20,512 nucleotides of DNA, taken from assembly GCA_964441925.1 (NCBI GenBank), contig CAYTVY010000035.1, positions 1 through 20,512 of the forward strand, read 5' to 3'. Under the pieces are notes generated by a model, which worked only from the letters and a program-made list of their open reading frames with translations, did no database searches and was not told where the DNA came from. Shown one piece after another: positions 9,558 through 17,301 of this stretch. A program made the translations under genes and the position numbers. This DNA comes from Geothermobacter sp964441925. Lineage in GTDB: Bacteria; Desulfobacterota; Desulfuromonadia; Desulfuromonadales; Geothermobacteraceae. Numbering within the stretch: the stretch's first letter is position 1; every line of letters starts with the position of its first letter.

Positions 9558-10094
9558 ATGACGAAGATGAAGAAGAGTGTCCTGTTGCTGGCCCTGCTGG
9601 GCCTGGTGTTTCTGGGGGTGAACGCCGGCGCGGCCGATCTCAAGATCGGCTATGTCGACCTGCAGAAGGTGCTCAACGAATCGGTCGCCGGCAAGGCGGC
9701 CAAGAAGAAGATCGGTGAAAAGGTCAAGGAATACGAAATCCAGATCCAGGCCAAGCAGAAGGAGCTGCAGGCCGCCAAGGAGGAACTGGAGAAGCAGGCG
9801 CTGCTGCTGTCGGACGAGGCGCGTTCGAAAAAGGAGCGCGAATACCAGCAGAAGCTGAAGGATCTGCAGCGTTTCACCAAGGATGTCCGGGAGGATCTGC
9901 AGATGCGGGACTCGGACGCCACCAAGAAGATCATCTCCGAGATTCTCAAGGTGGTCGCCGACTACGGTGAAGAGCAGGGATACACCGTCATCTTCGAGAA
10001 GAACGAAAGTTCCCTGATCTATGCCAGCGACAAGATCGATCTGACCGACGCCGTTCTCAAGCGGTACAACCAGGTTGCGGGCCGGAAGAAATAG
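9558..10094 (+). CDS. skp: OmpH/Skp-family periplasmic chaperone
   Basis: Holds unfolded outer-membrane proteins in the periplasm on their way to BamA. The 178-residue precursor begins MTKMKK followed by a hydrophobic signal (LLLALLGLVFLGV) and a likely cleavage after NAGAA near residue 27. The mature N-terminus ADLKIGYVDLQKVLNES is the OmpH family hallmark. Residues about 55-120 are rich in K, E and Q with heptad-like spacing, fitting the coiled-coil tentacle arms. The end (EQGYTVIFEKNESSLIYASDKIDLTDAVLKRYN) is the family's C-terminal body. It lies 36 nt after bamA and 13 nt before lpxD, the classic bamA-skp-lpxD-fabZ-lpxA order. Confidence 0.94.
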   Translation: MTKMKKSVLLLALLGLVFLGVNAGAADLKIGYVDLQKVLNESVAGKAAKKKIGEKVKEYEIQIQAKQKELQAAKEELEKQALLLSDEARSKKEREYQQKLKDLQRFTKDVREDLQMRDSDATKKIISEILKVVADYGEEQGYTVIFEKNESSLIYASDKIDLTDAVLKRYNQVAGRKK

Positions 10095-10107
10095 TACGGA
10101 GGGGGCG

Positions 10108-11148
10108 ATGGCGCGATTGCAGGAACTGGCGGAACTGGTCGGCGGCCGGGTGGTCGGTGATCCGGACCTCGAGATCCGGCGGCTGGCCGCCTTCGACGAG
10201 GCGGGTGAAGGCGACATCACCTTCGTGACCCGGGCCAGCTACGCCCGGCGGCTGGACCAGACCCGGGCCTCGGCGATCATCCTCGCCGCCGAGGCGCCGG
10301 TGTCCCGCAGCCAGCTGGTCTGTGCCAATCCCTACCTGGCCTTTGCCCGCATCCTGACCTTCTTCGAGGTCGAAAGGCCCCGGCCGCTCGGCATCATGGA
10401 CGGCGCCCGGGTCGATCCGGCGGCGGAGATCGCCGAAGAGGTGACCATCCACCCCGGCTGTCATGTCGCGGCCGGGGTCCGCATCGGCCGCGGGACCGTT
10501 CTCCATCCCAACGTGGTGCTCTATCCGGAGGTGGTGCTGGGTGAGGACTGCGTGCTGCATGCCGGTGTCGTCGTCCGGGAGAAGTGCCGGCTCGGCGACC
10601 GGGTGATCGTGCAGCCCAATGCGGTCGTCGGGTCCGACGGTTTCGGTTTCGCACCCGACGGAGAGCGCTACGAGAAGATTCCGCAGGTCGGCATCGTCGT
10701 CGTCGGGGACGACGTCGAGATCGGGGCCGGAACCTGCATCGACCGCGCCGCCCTGGGGGAGACCCGCATCGGCGAGGGGAGCAAGCTCGACAACCTGGTG
10801 CAGATCGGCCACAACGTCCAGGTCGGTCCGCACACGGTGATGGCCGGCCAGACCGGCATCGCCGGCAGCACGGTCATCGGCCGGCACTGCACGTTCGGCG
10901 GCCAGTCCGGGACGGCCGGGCACATCAGGATCGGCGACAACGTCACCGTCGCCGGCAAGGGGGGACTGGCCTCCGATACCGAGGGGAACCAGGTTCTTTC
11001 CGGTGTCCCCGCCATGCCGCACAAGGAGTGGCTCAAGGCCTCGCTGGCCTACCGCCGGCTCCCGGAGATGCATCGCGAGCTGGGCCGGCTGAAAAAGGAC
11101 GTTGCGGCACTGACTGCCGCCTTGCAAGCCCTGAGGGACCAATCATGA
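10108..11148 (+). CDS. lpxD: UDP-3-O-(3-hydroxyacyl)glucosamine N-acyltransferase
   Basis: Third step of lipid A synthesis: adds a 3-hydroxyacyl chain from ACP to the 2-amino group of UDP-3-O-acyl-GlcN in the cytosol. It has 346 residues (E. coli 341). The N-terminal uridine-binding domain (about 1-100, with CANPYLAFARIL) is followed by a left-handed beta-helix of hexapeptide repeats (about 105-300) and a C-terminal helix (about 315-345). The catalytic His is H235 in LVQIGHNVQVG (E. coli H239). The motif GSDGFGFA and the turn GIAGST are typical. The ATG at 10108 is chosen for the strong GGAGGGGG at 10098-10105. The stop overlaps the fabZ start. Confidence 0.97.
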   Translation: MARLQELAELVGGRVVGDPDLEIRRLAAFDEAGEGDITFVTRASYARRLDQTRASAIILAAEAPVSRSQLVCANPYLAFARILTFFEVERPRPLGIMDGARVDPAAEIAEEVTIHPGCHVAAGVRIGRGTVLHPNVVLYPEVVLGEDCVLHAGVVVREKCRLGDRVIVQPNAVVGSDGFGFAPDGERYEKIPQVGIVVVGDDVEIGAGTCIDRAALGETRIGEGSKLDNLVQIGHNVQVGPHTVMAGQTGIAGSTVIGRHCTFGGQSGTAGHIRIGDNVTVAGKGGLASDTEGNQVLSGVPAMPHKEWLKASLAYRRLPEMHRELGRLKKDVAALTAALQALRDQS

Positions 11149-11576
11149 TGGATATCCGCAAAATCATGGAGCTGTTGCCGCACCGCTACCCGTTTCTGCT
11201 GGTCGACCGGATCATCGAGGTCGTACCCGGCAAGAGGGTGGTCGGCCTGAAGAACGTCACCATCAACGAGCCCTGCTTTCAGGGGCATTTCCCCGATCAC
11301 CCCATTCTTCCCGGGGTGCTGATCGTCGAGGCGATGGCCCAGGTGGGCGGGGTATTCGCCCTGACCAGCGACGATATCGGCGAGAACAAGGTGTCCTACT
11401 TCGTCGGTATCGACAAGGCCCGCTTCCGCCGTCCGGTCCGTCCGGGCGACACCATCCGCATCGAAATGGAACAGGTCAGCGTCAAGCGGGGGATCTACAC
11501 CTTTGCCGGCAAGGCCTATGTCGACGGCAAGGTGGTGGCCGAGGCGCAGCTGATGGCCACCTTCGCCGACAAATAA
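11145..11576 (+). CDS. fabZ: 3-hydroxyacyl-ACP dehydratase FabZ
   Basis: Dehydrates 3-hydroxyacyl-ACP to trans-2-enoyl-ACP in fatty acid elongation; it competes with LpxA/LpxD for the same 3-hydroxyacyl-ACP substrates, which explains its place among them. The 143 residues form a single hot-dog domain with the opening LLPHRYPFLLVDR, the catalytic His48 in FQGHFPDHPILPG and Glu62 in VLIVEAMAQ. The start is ATG 11145 (ATGATG, so 11148 is equally possible). ATG 11145 overlaps the lpxD stop in ATGA form, and GAGGG at 11133-11137 is about 7 nt upstream. Confidence 0.97.
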   Translation: MMDIRKIMELLPHRYPFLLVDRIIEVVPGKRVVGLKNVTINEPCFQGHFPDHPILPGVLIVEAMAQVGGVFALTSDDIGENKVSYFVGIDKARFRRPVRPGDTIRIEMEQVSVKRGIYTFAGKAYVDGKVVAEAQLMATFADK

Positions 11577-11591
11577 CAAGAGGTTTTCACG

Positions 11592-12362
11592 ATGATACAT
11601 CCGACAGCACAGATTCACCCCGGCGCCGAACTGGCCGACGACGTCGAGGTCGGTCCCTACGCCGTCATCGGCGAGCATGTCCGGATCGGCTCCGGTACCC
11701 GCATCGGCGCCCATACGGTGATCGACGACTACACCGAGATCGGCCGCGACAACAGGATCTACCAGTTCGCATCGGTCGGCGCCGAGCCGCAGGACCTGAA
11801 GTTCGCCGGCGAAAAGTCCTGGTTGCGCATCGGCGACCGGAACCGGATCCGCGAATTCGCCACCCTGCACCGGGGGACGGCCGACGGCGGTGGCGAGACG
11901 GTGGTCGGCAACGACTGCCTGTTCATGGCCTATTCGCACGTGGCGCACGACTGCCGGGTCGGCGACCATGTCATCCTGGCCAACGCCGCGACCCTGGCCG
12001 GACACGTCGTCGTCGAGGATCATGCCATTCTCGGCGGCCTGTCGGCCGTGCACCAGTTCACCCGCATCGGCGCCCACGTGATGCTCAGCGGCGGCACCAT
12101 GGTGGTGCAGGATGTCGTTCCCTATGCCATGGCCCAGGGAGACCGGGCGCGGATCGCCGGCATCAACCTGGTCGGGCTGAAACGGCGGGGTTTTTCCGAC
12201 GAGGCGCTGAAACGGATCAAGGCGGCCTACAAACTGGTCTTCCGCAGCGAGCTGCGTCTCGAGGAGGCACGAGAGCGCCTCGAGGAGGCGTTCGCGGGAC
12301 ATCCGGAAATCGATCATCTGCTCGCCTTCCTCCGGGGCAGCGAGCGCGGCATCACCCGCTGA
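11592..12362 (+). CDS. lpxA: UDP-N-acetylglucosamine O-acyltransferase
   Basis: First step of lipid A synthesis: moves a 3-hydroxyacyl chain from ACP to the 3-OH of UDP-GlcNAc. It has 256 residues (E. coli 262). Hexapeptide repeats form the left-handed beta-helix (about 2-185, starting IHPTAQIHPGAELADDVEVGPYAVIG), followed by a C-terminal helical domain (GLKRRGFSDEALKRIKAAYK). The catalytic His is H119 in VAHDC (E. coli H125). The chain-length ruler position equivalent to E. coli G173 is G167 here, in the motif MLSGGT. AAGAGG at 11578-11583 sits 8 nt before the ATG. The next gene is lpxB, 18 nt on, with no lpxI between them. Confidence 0.97.
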   Translation: MIHPTAQIHPGAELADDVEVGPYAVIGEHVRIGSGTRIGAHTVIDDYTEIGRDNRIYQFASVGAEPQDLKFAGEKSWLRIGDRNRIREFATLHRGTADGGGETVVGNDCLFMAYSHVAHDCRVGDHVILANAATLAGHVVVEDHAILGGLSAVHQFTRIGAHVMLSGGTMVVQDVVPYAMAQGDRARIAGINLVGLKRRGFSDEALKRIKAAYKLVFRSELRLEEARERLEEAFAGHPEIDHLLAFLRGSERGITR

Positions 12363-12380
12363 CGTCCGGGGGGGGCGCGG

Positions 12381-13544
12381 ATGGTGGATCCGTCAGCGGG
12401 ACGCCACAGGGTTCTCGTCGTCGCCGGGGAGGCTTCCGGCGATCTGCACGGCGCCAACCTGATCCGGGCGGCCCGGGAGCATGCTCCCGGGCTCTCCTTT
12501 TTCGGTGTCGGCGGCCGGCAGATGGCCCGGGCGGGCTGCGACATCCTGGTCTCGGCCGATGACCTGGCGGTGATGGGGCTGGTCGAGGTCGCCGGGCGGC
12601 TGCCCGTCATCCGCAAGGCCTTCCGCCGGTTGTCGCGGATCCTGCAGGGGGATAACCGGCCGGATCTGCTGCTGCTGATCGACTATCCCGGTTTCAACCT
12701 GCGGCTGGCCCGGGTGGCGCACGCGGCCGGGGTGCCCGTGCTCTACTACATCTGCCCCAAGGTCTGGGCCTGGGGACGCAGGCGCATCCGGCTGCTGGCC
12801 GAGCGGGTCGACCGGCTGGCCTGCATCTTTCCCTTCGAGCCCGGGCTGTTCGCCGGCACCGGGCTCGATGCCCGCTACGTGGGCAATCCGCTGCTCGACG
12901 AATACGAGCCCGGCCGGCCGCGGCAGGAGTATCTGACGGCGGTCGGCCTCGACCCCGGGCAGCCGGTCGTCGGCCTCTTTCCCGGCAGCCGGCGTTCGGA
13001 GATCCGCCATATCTTCGACACCATCGTGCAGACCGCCCGGCGGCTGCACGACGGGCACGGCATCCGCCAGTTTTTGCTGCCGGTGGCGCCCTCACTCGAC
13101 GCGGCCCGGCTGCAGGAACGGATCGACGCCGGCGAACTGCCGGTCAGGCTGGTGACGGGCGATATCTACGAGATCGCGGCGGCCTGTGACGCCGTGCTCT
13201 GTGTTTCCGGCACCGTCACCCTGCAGGTGGCGCTGGCCGGAACGCCGATGGCGGTCATCTACCGCACCTCGCCGCTCAGCTACGCCGTCGCCCGGCGGCT
13301 GGTGCGGATTCCCCATTTCAGCCTGGTGAACATCGTCGGCGGCCGGGAGATCGTCCGCGAATTTCTCCAGGAGCAGGCCGAGCCGGCGGCGCTGGCGACC
13401 GAGATCCACCGCCTGCTCACCGATGATGCGGCCCGCCGGACGATGCAGGCCGACCTGGCGGCACTGCGGGAGAGGTTGGGGCGCCCCGGCTGTTCGCGGC
13501 GGGTTGCGGTCATGGCGAAGGAACTCATCGAGGAACAAACCTGA
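12381..13544 (+). CDS. lpxB: Lipid-A-disaccharide synthase
   Basis: Family GT19 enzyme that joins UDP-2,3-diacylglucosamine and lipid X to the tetra-acyl disaccharide 1-phosphate at the inner face of the membrane. It has 387 residues (E. coli 382). Family motifs in order: VVAGEASGDLHGANL (about 13-27), DYPGFNLRLA, YYICPKVWAWG, FPFEP, YVGNPLLDEY, GLFPGSRRSEI and, near the end, CVSGTVTLQVALAGTPMAVIY and LVNIVGGREIVREF. The leader MVDPSAGRHR is slightly long, and only a G-run (12366-12374) serves as a possible ribosome site, but the next in-frame methionine is inside the domain, so ATG 12381 stands. Confidence 0.97.
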   Translation: MVDPSAGRHRVLVVAGEASGDLHGANLIRAAREHAPGLSFFGVGGRQMARAGCDILVSADDLAVMGLVEVAGRLPVIRKAFRRLSRILQGDNRPDLLLLIDYPGFNLRLARVAHAAGVPVLYYICPKVWAWGRRRIRLLAERVDRLACIFPFEPGLFAGTGLDARYVGNPLLDEYEPGRPRQEYLTAVGLDPGQPVVGLFPGSRRSEIRHIFDTIVQTARRLHDGHGIRQFLLPVAPSLDAARLQERIDAGELPVRLVTGDIYEIAAACDAVLCVSGTVTLQVALAGTPMAVIYRTSPLSYAVARRLVRIPHFSLVNIVGGREIVREFLQEQAEPAALATEIHRLLTDDAARRTMQADLAALRERLGRPGCSRRVAVMAKELIEEQT

Positions 13545-13556
13545 ACCGGCAGGTTC

Positions 13557-15350
13557 ATGCCGGACGATACGCCGGAGATGGACGCACCGGTTCGGAACGG
13601 GAAACGGATCTTGACGGATACAGCGAAGAAAAACATCTATCTGCGGCTGGTGGCCTATGCCGCCCCCTACAAGGGGCGCATCGCCCTGTCGATGATCGCC
13701 TCGCTGCTGGTCGGCGGCACCGATGCCCTGATCGCCTACCTGGTCAAACCCTTCATCGACGAGATGATCGTCGCCGGCAACATGCAGCTGGCGAAACTGG
13801 TGCCGCTGCTGATCGTCGGTCTGGCCGCCGCCAAGGGGACGGCGCGCTTCGTCCAGATGTACTACATCCGCTATGCCGGCCAGGGCGCTATCCAGGACAT
13901 CCGCAACCAGCTCTACGGTCACCTGGTCCGGCTGTCGATGCCCTTCTTCGTCCGCCATTCCTCCGGCACGGTGATGTCGCGGGTGCTCAACGACGTCAAC
14001 CTGATGCAGTCGGTGCTGTCGGACGTGCTGGTGACCCTGCTGCGCGAGTCGACCTCGATGATCGCCCTGATCGCCTATGCCTTCTACGCCGACTGGAAGA
14101 TGGCCCTGATGGCCTTCGTGGTGATTCCGGCCTCGGCCGGCCCGGCGGCGGCCATCGGCAGGAAAATCAAGACCTTTTCGCGGCGCGGCCAGAGCGCCAT
14201 GGGCGAGGTGACCAAGAGCCTCGAACAGACCCTCTCCGGCATCAAGGTGATCAAGGCCTTCGGCACCGAGCGGCAGGAAGAGGAACAGTTCCGGCGGGAG
14301 AACGCCGGCTTCTTCCGGCTGATCTGCAAGAACTTCCGCTACGACGCCGCCTCCTCGCCGATCATCGAGCTGCTGACCTCCTTCGGGGTGGCGGCCGTGC
14401 TCTGGTACGGCCTCTACCGGGTCGGTTCCGGTGACATGACCAAGGGGGAACTCTTCTCGATCCTGGCGGCCATCCTGCTGATGTACTCGCCGCTGAAGCG
14501 TCTGACCCGGGTGAACAACGTCTTCCAGCAGGCGCTGGGGGCGGCGGAACGGGTCTTCGAGATGCTCGACGAGAAGCCGGACGTCGTCGATGCCCCCGAT
14601 GCCGTCGAGCTGCCGCCCTGCCGGGGGGAGGTCCGCTTCGAGCACGTCACCTTCGCCTACGGGGACGAGCCGGTGCTGCGGGACTTCTCCCTGGTCGCCC
14701 GGCCCGGTCAGGTGATCGCCCTGGTCGGGCCGAGCGGGGCCGGCAAGAGCACGGTGATCAGCCTGCTCAACCGCTTCTACGACCCGCAGCAGGGAAGGAT
14801 CCTGATCGACGGTTACGACATCCGGACGGTGACCCAGCAGAGCCTGCACCGCAACCTGTCGCTGGTCGACCAGGAGACCTTCCTCTTTCATCGCAGCATC
14901 CGCGAAAACATCCGTTACGGCCGTCCCGAGGCCAGCGATGAAGAGGTGGTCGAGGCCGCCCGCAAGGCCTGCGCCGACGCTTTCATCCGCCAGCTGCCCG
15001 AAGGCTACGACACCCAGATCGGTGATCGGGGAGTGCGGCTGTCCGGCGGCCAGCGCCAGCGGATCTGCATCGCCCGGGCCATTCTGCGCAACGCGCCGAT
15101 CCTGCTGCTCGACGAGGCGACCAGCGCCCTCGACACCGAAAGCGAATCGCTGGTGCAGCAGGCCCTGGCCAACCTGATGCAGGGCAGGACGACCTTCGTC
15201 ATCGCCCACCGGCTGTCGACGGTGATGCATGCCGACCGGATCCTGGTGCTCGACCAGGGCCGGGTGGTCGAGGAGGGCAGCCACCAGGAGCTGCTCGGCC
15301 GGGACGGGCTCTACCGGCGGCTGTACGACATGCAGTTCAAGGACGCGTAG
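13557..15350 (+). CDS. msbA: Lipid A export ATP-binding/permease MsbA
   Basis: ABC exporter half-transporter that flips lipid A-core across the inner membrane. In 597 residues it has a six-helix membrane domain (about 35-320) and a nucleotide-binding domain with Walker A GPSGAGKS (391-398, K397), signature LSGGQ (495-499), Walker B LLLDE (D519/E520) and H-loop H551. The position between lpxB and a lipid A acyltransferase supports MsbA over other exporters. The N-terminus is uncertain: ATG 13557 gives an 18-residue polar leader, and ATG 13578 or TTG 13611 (TDTAKKNIYLRLVAYAAPYK) are in frame. None has a strong ribosome site; CAGG at 13550-13553 is very close to 13557. Confidence 0.94.
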   Translation: MPDDTPEMDAPVRNGKRILTDTAKKNIYLRLVAYAAPYKGRIALSMIASLLVGGTDALIAYLVKPFIDEMIVAGNMQLAKLVPLLIVGLAAAKGTARFVQMYYIRYAGQGAIQDIRNQLYGHLVRLSMPFFVRHSSGTVMSRVLNDVNLMQSVLSDVLVTLLRESTSMIALIAYAFYADWKMALMAFVVIPASAGPAAAIGRKIKTFSRRGQSAMGEVTKSLEQTLSGIKVIKAFGTERQEEEQFRRENAGFFRLICKNFRYDAASSPIIELLTSFGVAAVLWYGLYRVGSGDMTKGELFSILAAILLMYSPLKRLTRVNNVFQQALGAAERVFEMLDEKPDVVDAPDAVELPPCRGEVRFEHVTFAYGDEPVLRDFSLVARPGQVIALVGPSGAGKSTVISLLNRFYDPQQGRILIDGYDIRTVTQQSLHRNLSLVDQETFLFHRSIRENIRYGRPEASDEEVVEAARKACADAFIRQLPEGYDTQIGDRGVRLSGGQRQRICIARAILRNAPILLLDEATSALDTESESLVQQALANLMQGRTTFVIAHRLSTVMHADRILVLDQGRVVEEGSHQELLGRDGLYRRLYDMQFKDA

Positions 15351-15353
15351 ACG

Positions 15354-16022
15354 ATGCAAGACTGGAAGGAAAAGCTGCTGCTGGGGCTGGCGCCGCCGGC
15401 CGCCGCCCTGCTCATCCGGCTGCTGCATGCCAGCATGCGGATCGAGACCATCGGCGAGGAACACCCGGCCGGCTTCTGGCGGCAGGGGAAGAATGTCATC
15501 CTCGCCTTCTGGCACGACCAGCTGCTGCTGATGGTGCTCGGCTACCGGGGGCCCGGGGCGAAAATCCTCATCAGCGCCTCCCGGGACGGCGAACTGATCG
15601 CCCGCACCATGCGCTTTTTCGGCCAGGAGGCGGTGCGCGGTTCGTCCAGTCAGGGCGGCCGGGCAGCCTTTCGCACCATGCTCAAGCTGGCCGAGGAGAA
15701 GGTCGACCTGGTCTTTACGCCGGACGGACCGCGCGGTCCCCGGCACGAGCTGAAGGACGGCGTGGTCCAGCTGGCCCGGATGACCGGCCTGCCGGTGATA
15801 CCGATGGCCTTCGTCGCCAGCGCCGGGCACCGCTTCGGCTCCTGGGACCGCTTTCTGCTGCCGCGGCCCTTTGCCCGCGGGGTCTACGCCTTCGGTGAGC
15901 CGGTGCACTATTCGCGTGCCGAGGGCGCGGAAAGATTCCGCTTGCGTCTCGAATCGGCGATGCAGGAGAATCAGCGGCGGGCCGAGGCCCGGCTGGAGGA
16001 CTATGGTCTATCTGCTGTATGA
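15354..16022 (+). CDS. DUF374 lysophospholipid acyltransferase-family protein, LpxJ-like lipid A late acyltransferase
   Basis: A 222-residue protein of the DUF374 branch of the acyltransferase (LPLAT) superfamily. It has a hydrophobic N-terminal segment (about 8-25), a conserved W53-H54-D55 that may carry the catalytic His, SASRDGELIA (74-83), VRGSSSQGG (94-102) and TPDGPRGP (122-129). Helicobacter/Campylobacter LpxJ belongs to DUF374 and adds secondary acyl chains to lipid A; it is unrelated in sequence to LpxL/LpxM. Location between msbA and waaA supports the same role here, by inference. The ATG is 4 nt after the msbA stop, with AAGGA at 15339-15343. The 3' end overlaps waaA by 20 nt. A general phospholipid acyltransferase role is the alternative. 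Confidence 0.85.
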   Translation: MQDWKEKLLLGLAPPAAALLIRLLHASMRIETIGEEHPAGFWRQGKNVILAFWHDQLLLMVLGYRGPGAKILISASRDGELIARTMRFFGQEAVRGSSSQGGRAAFRTMLKLAEEKVDLVFTPDGPRGPRHELKDGVVQLARMTGLPVIPMAFVASAGHRFGSWDRFLLPRPFARGVYAFGEPVHYSRAEGAERFRLRLESAMQENQRRAEARLEDYGLSAV

Positions 16023-17301
16023 CCTGATACTGCTGCTGGCGGCGATCGTCCTCACCCCCTACTATCTGTGGCGGGGGCTGAAGTACGGCAAGAGCCGGCG
16101 CGGCATCCGCGAGCGTCTCGGACGCTTCGCCCCCGAGAGCCTGCAGCGTATCGCCGGCCGGCGGGTGATCTGGGTGCACGCGGTCTCGGTGGGCGAGACC
16201 CGGGCGGTGGTGCCGCTGCTGCGGGCGCTGAAGCAGGGCTATCCGGAGCATGCCCTGGTGCTGACCAACGTCACCGAGACCGGGCGGTCGGTGGCGGCCG
16301 GCCTCGACTGCGTCGATCTCTGTCTCTTCTTTCCCTTCGACCTTTCCTGGGTGGTGCGCCGGGTGCTCAGGAAACTCGCGCCGGAGATCATCATCCTGGT
16401 CGAGACCGAGCTCTGGCCGAACCTGGTGCGGCAGGCCCATGCCCGGAACGTGCCGGTGGCGCTGGTCAACGGCCGGATCTCCGACCGGTCCTTTCCCCGT
16501 TACCGCCGGGTCCGGGCCCTGCTTGCGCCGGTGCTGCGGAAGATTTCCCTGTTCGGCATGCAGACCGAACTCGACGCCGAGCGGATCCGCCGGCTCGGGG
16601 CGCCGCCGGAGCGGATCCGGGTGACCGGCAACCTCAAGTTCGACATGGCCGTTCCGGCCATCGATTCCGAGGAGCTGGCCGCGTTCCGCTCCCTGCTGGG
16701 CATTGCGCCGCAGGTTCCGGTCCTGGTCGCCGGCAGCACCCATCAGGGCGAGGAGGAGCTGCTGCTGCAGGCCTTCGAGACCTGCCGGACGGTGCATCCC
16801 GACCTGCGGCTCGTGCTGGTGCCCCGGCATCCGGAGCGGGCGGCCGAGGTCGCCGAGCTGGTGCGCGCGCGCGGCCTGACACCGGTGCTGCGCAGCCAGT
16901 GCCCACGAGATGACGGCCATGGCGACGGGACGGTGGTCATCGGCGATACCCTGGGCGAGATGCTGCGTTTCTACGCCCTGGCCGACATCATCTTTGTCGG
17001 CGGCAGCCTGGTGCCGGTGGGGGGACACAACATCCTCGAGGCCTCGCTGCTGAAGAAGCCGGTGCTGTTCGGCCCGCACATGAACAATTTCAAGGAGATC
17101 GCCCGCCTGGTGCTCTTTGCCGCCGGCGGCCGGCAGGTCGACGACCTGGAGGAACTGACGGCCGCCCTGCGCGACCTGTTCGGCGACCGTGAACAGCGCC
17201 GGCGGATGGGACGGGCGGGGCATGCGCTGATCGAGCGGCATACCGGCGCCACGGCGCGCACCCGGTCCTGTCTGGACGGGCTGCTGGGACGGGACGGATG
17301 A
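16003..17301 (+). CDS. waaA: 3-deoxy-D-manno-octulosonic acid (Kdo) transferase
   Basis: Transfers Kdo from CMP-Kdo to the lipid A precursor; family GT30, anchored in the inner membrane facing the cytosol. It has 432 residues (E. coli 425). There is one N-terminal membrane anchor (about 2-21, YLLYDLILLLAAIVL), then RERLGRF, WVHAVSVGE with the catalytic Glu65 (E. coli E60), TNVTETG, VETELWPN, GNLKFD, STHQGEE, VPRHPER and GGSLVPVGGHNILEA. Whether it adds one or two Kdo residues cannot be read from sequence. ATG 16003 has GGAGG 3 nt upstream, which is short, and lies inside the end of the acyltransferase gene; the frame upstream to 15871 is a shadow. The stop overlaps lpxK as ATGA. Confidence 0.96.
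   Translation: MVYLLYDLILLLAAIVLTPYYLWRGLKYGKSRRGIRERLGRFAPESLQRIAGRRVIWVHAVSVGETRAVVPLLRALKQGYPEHALVLTNVTETGRSVAAGLDCVDLCLFFPFDLSWVVRRVLRKLAPEIIILVETELWPNLVRQAHARNVPVALVNGRISDRSFPRYRRVRALLAPVLRKISLFGMQTELDAERIRRLGAPPERIRVTGNLKFDMAVPAIDSEELAAFRSLLGIAPQVPVLVAGSTHQGEEELLLQAFETCRTVHPDLRLVLVPRHPERAAEVAELVRARGLTPVLRSQCPRDDGHGDGTVVIGDTLGEMLRFYALADIIFVGGSLVPVGGHNILEASLLKKPVLFGPHMNNFKEIARLVLFAAGGRQVDDLEELTAALRDLFGDREQRRRMGRAGHALIERHTGATARTRSCLDGLLGRDG

Noticed and set aside
7089..10220. A 1043-codon open frame on the - strand opposite bamA, skp and the start of lpxD
   Set aside because: It is antisense to well-recognised genes. In GC-rich coding DNA the codons TTA, CTA and TCA, which would give antisense stops, are rare, so long antisense frames arise by chance. 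The translation is low-complexity (L, D, V, Q rich) with no recognisable domain.
13611..13639. TTGACG at 13611 as a -35 box for an internal msbA promoter
   Set aside because: At proper spacing the -10 would be CATCTA, a poor match, and the site is inside the msbA 5' coding region.
13092..15908. A 938-codon open frame on the - strand opposite lpxB, msbA and the acyltransferase gene
   Set aside because: Same codon-bias artefact: full overlap with conserved genes, and a translation rich in H, Q, D, G and R without family motifs.
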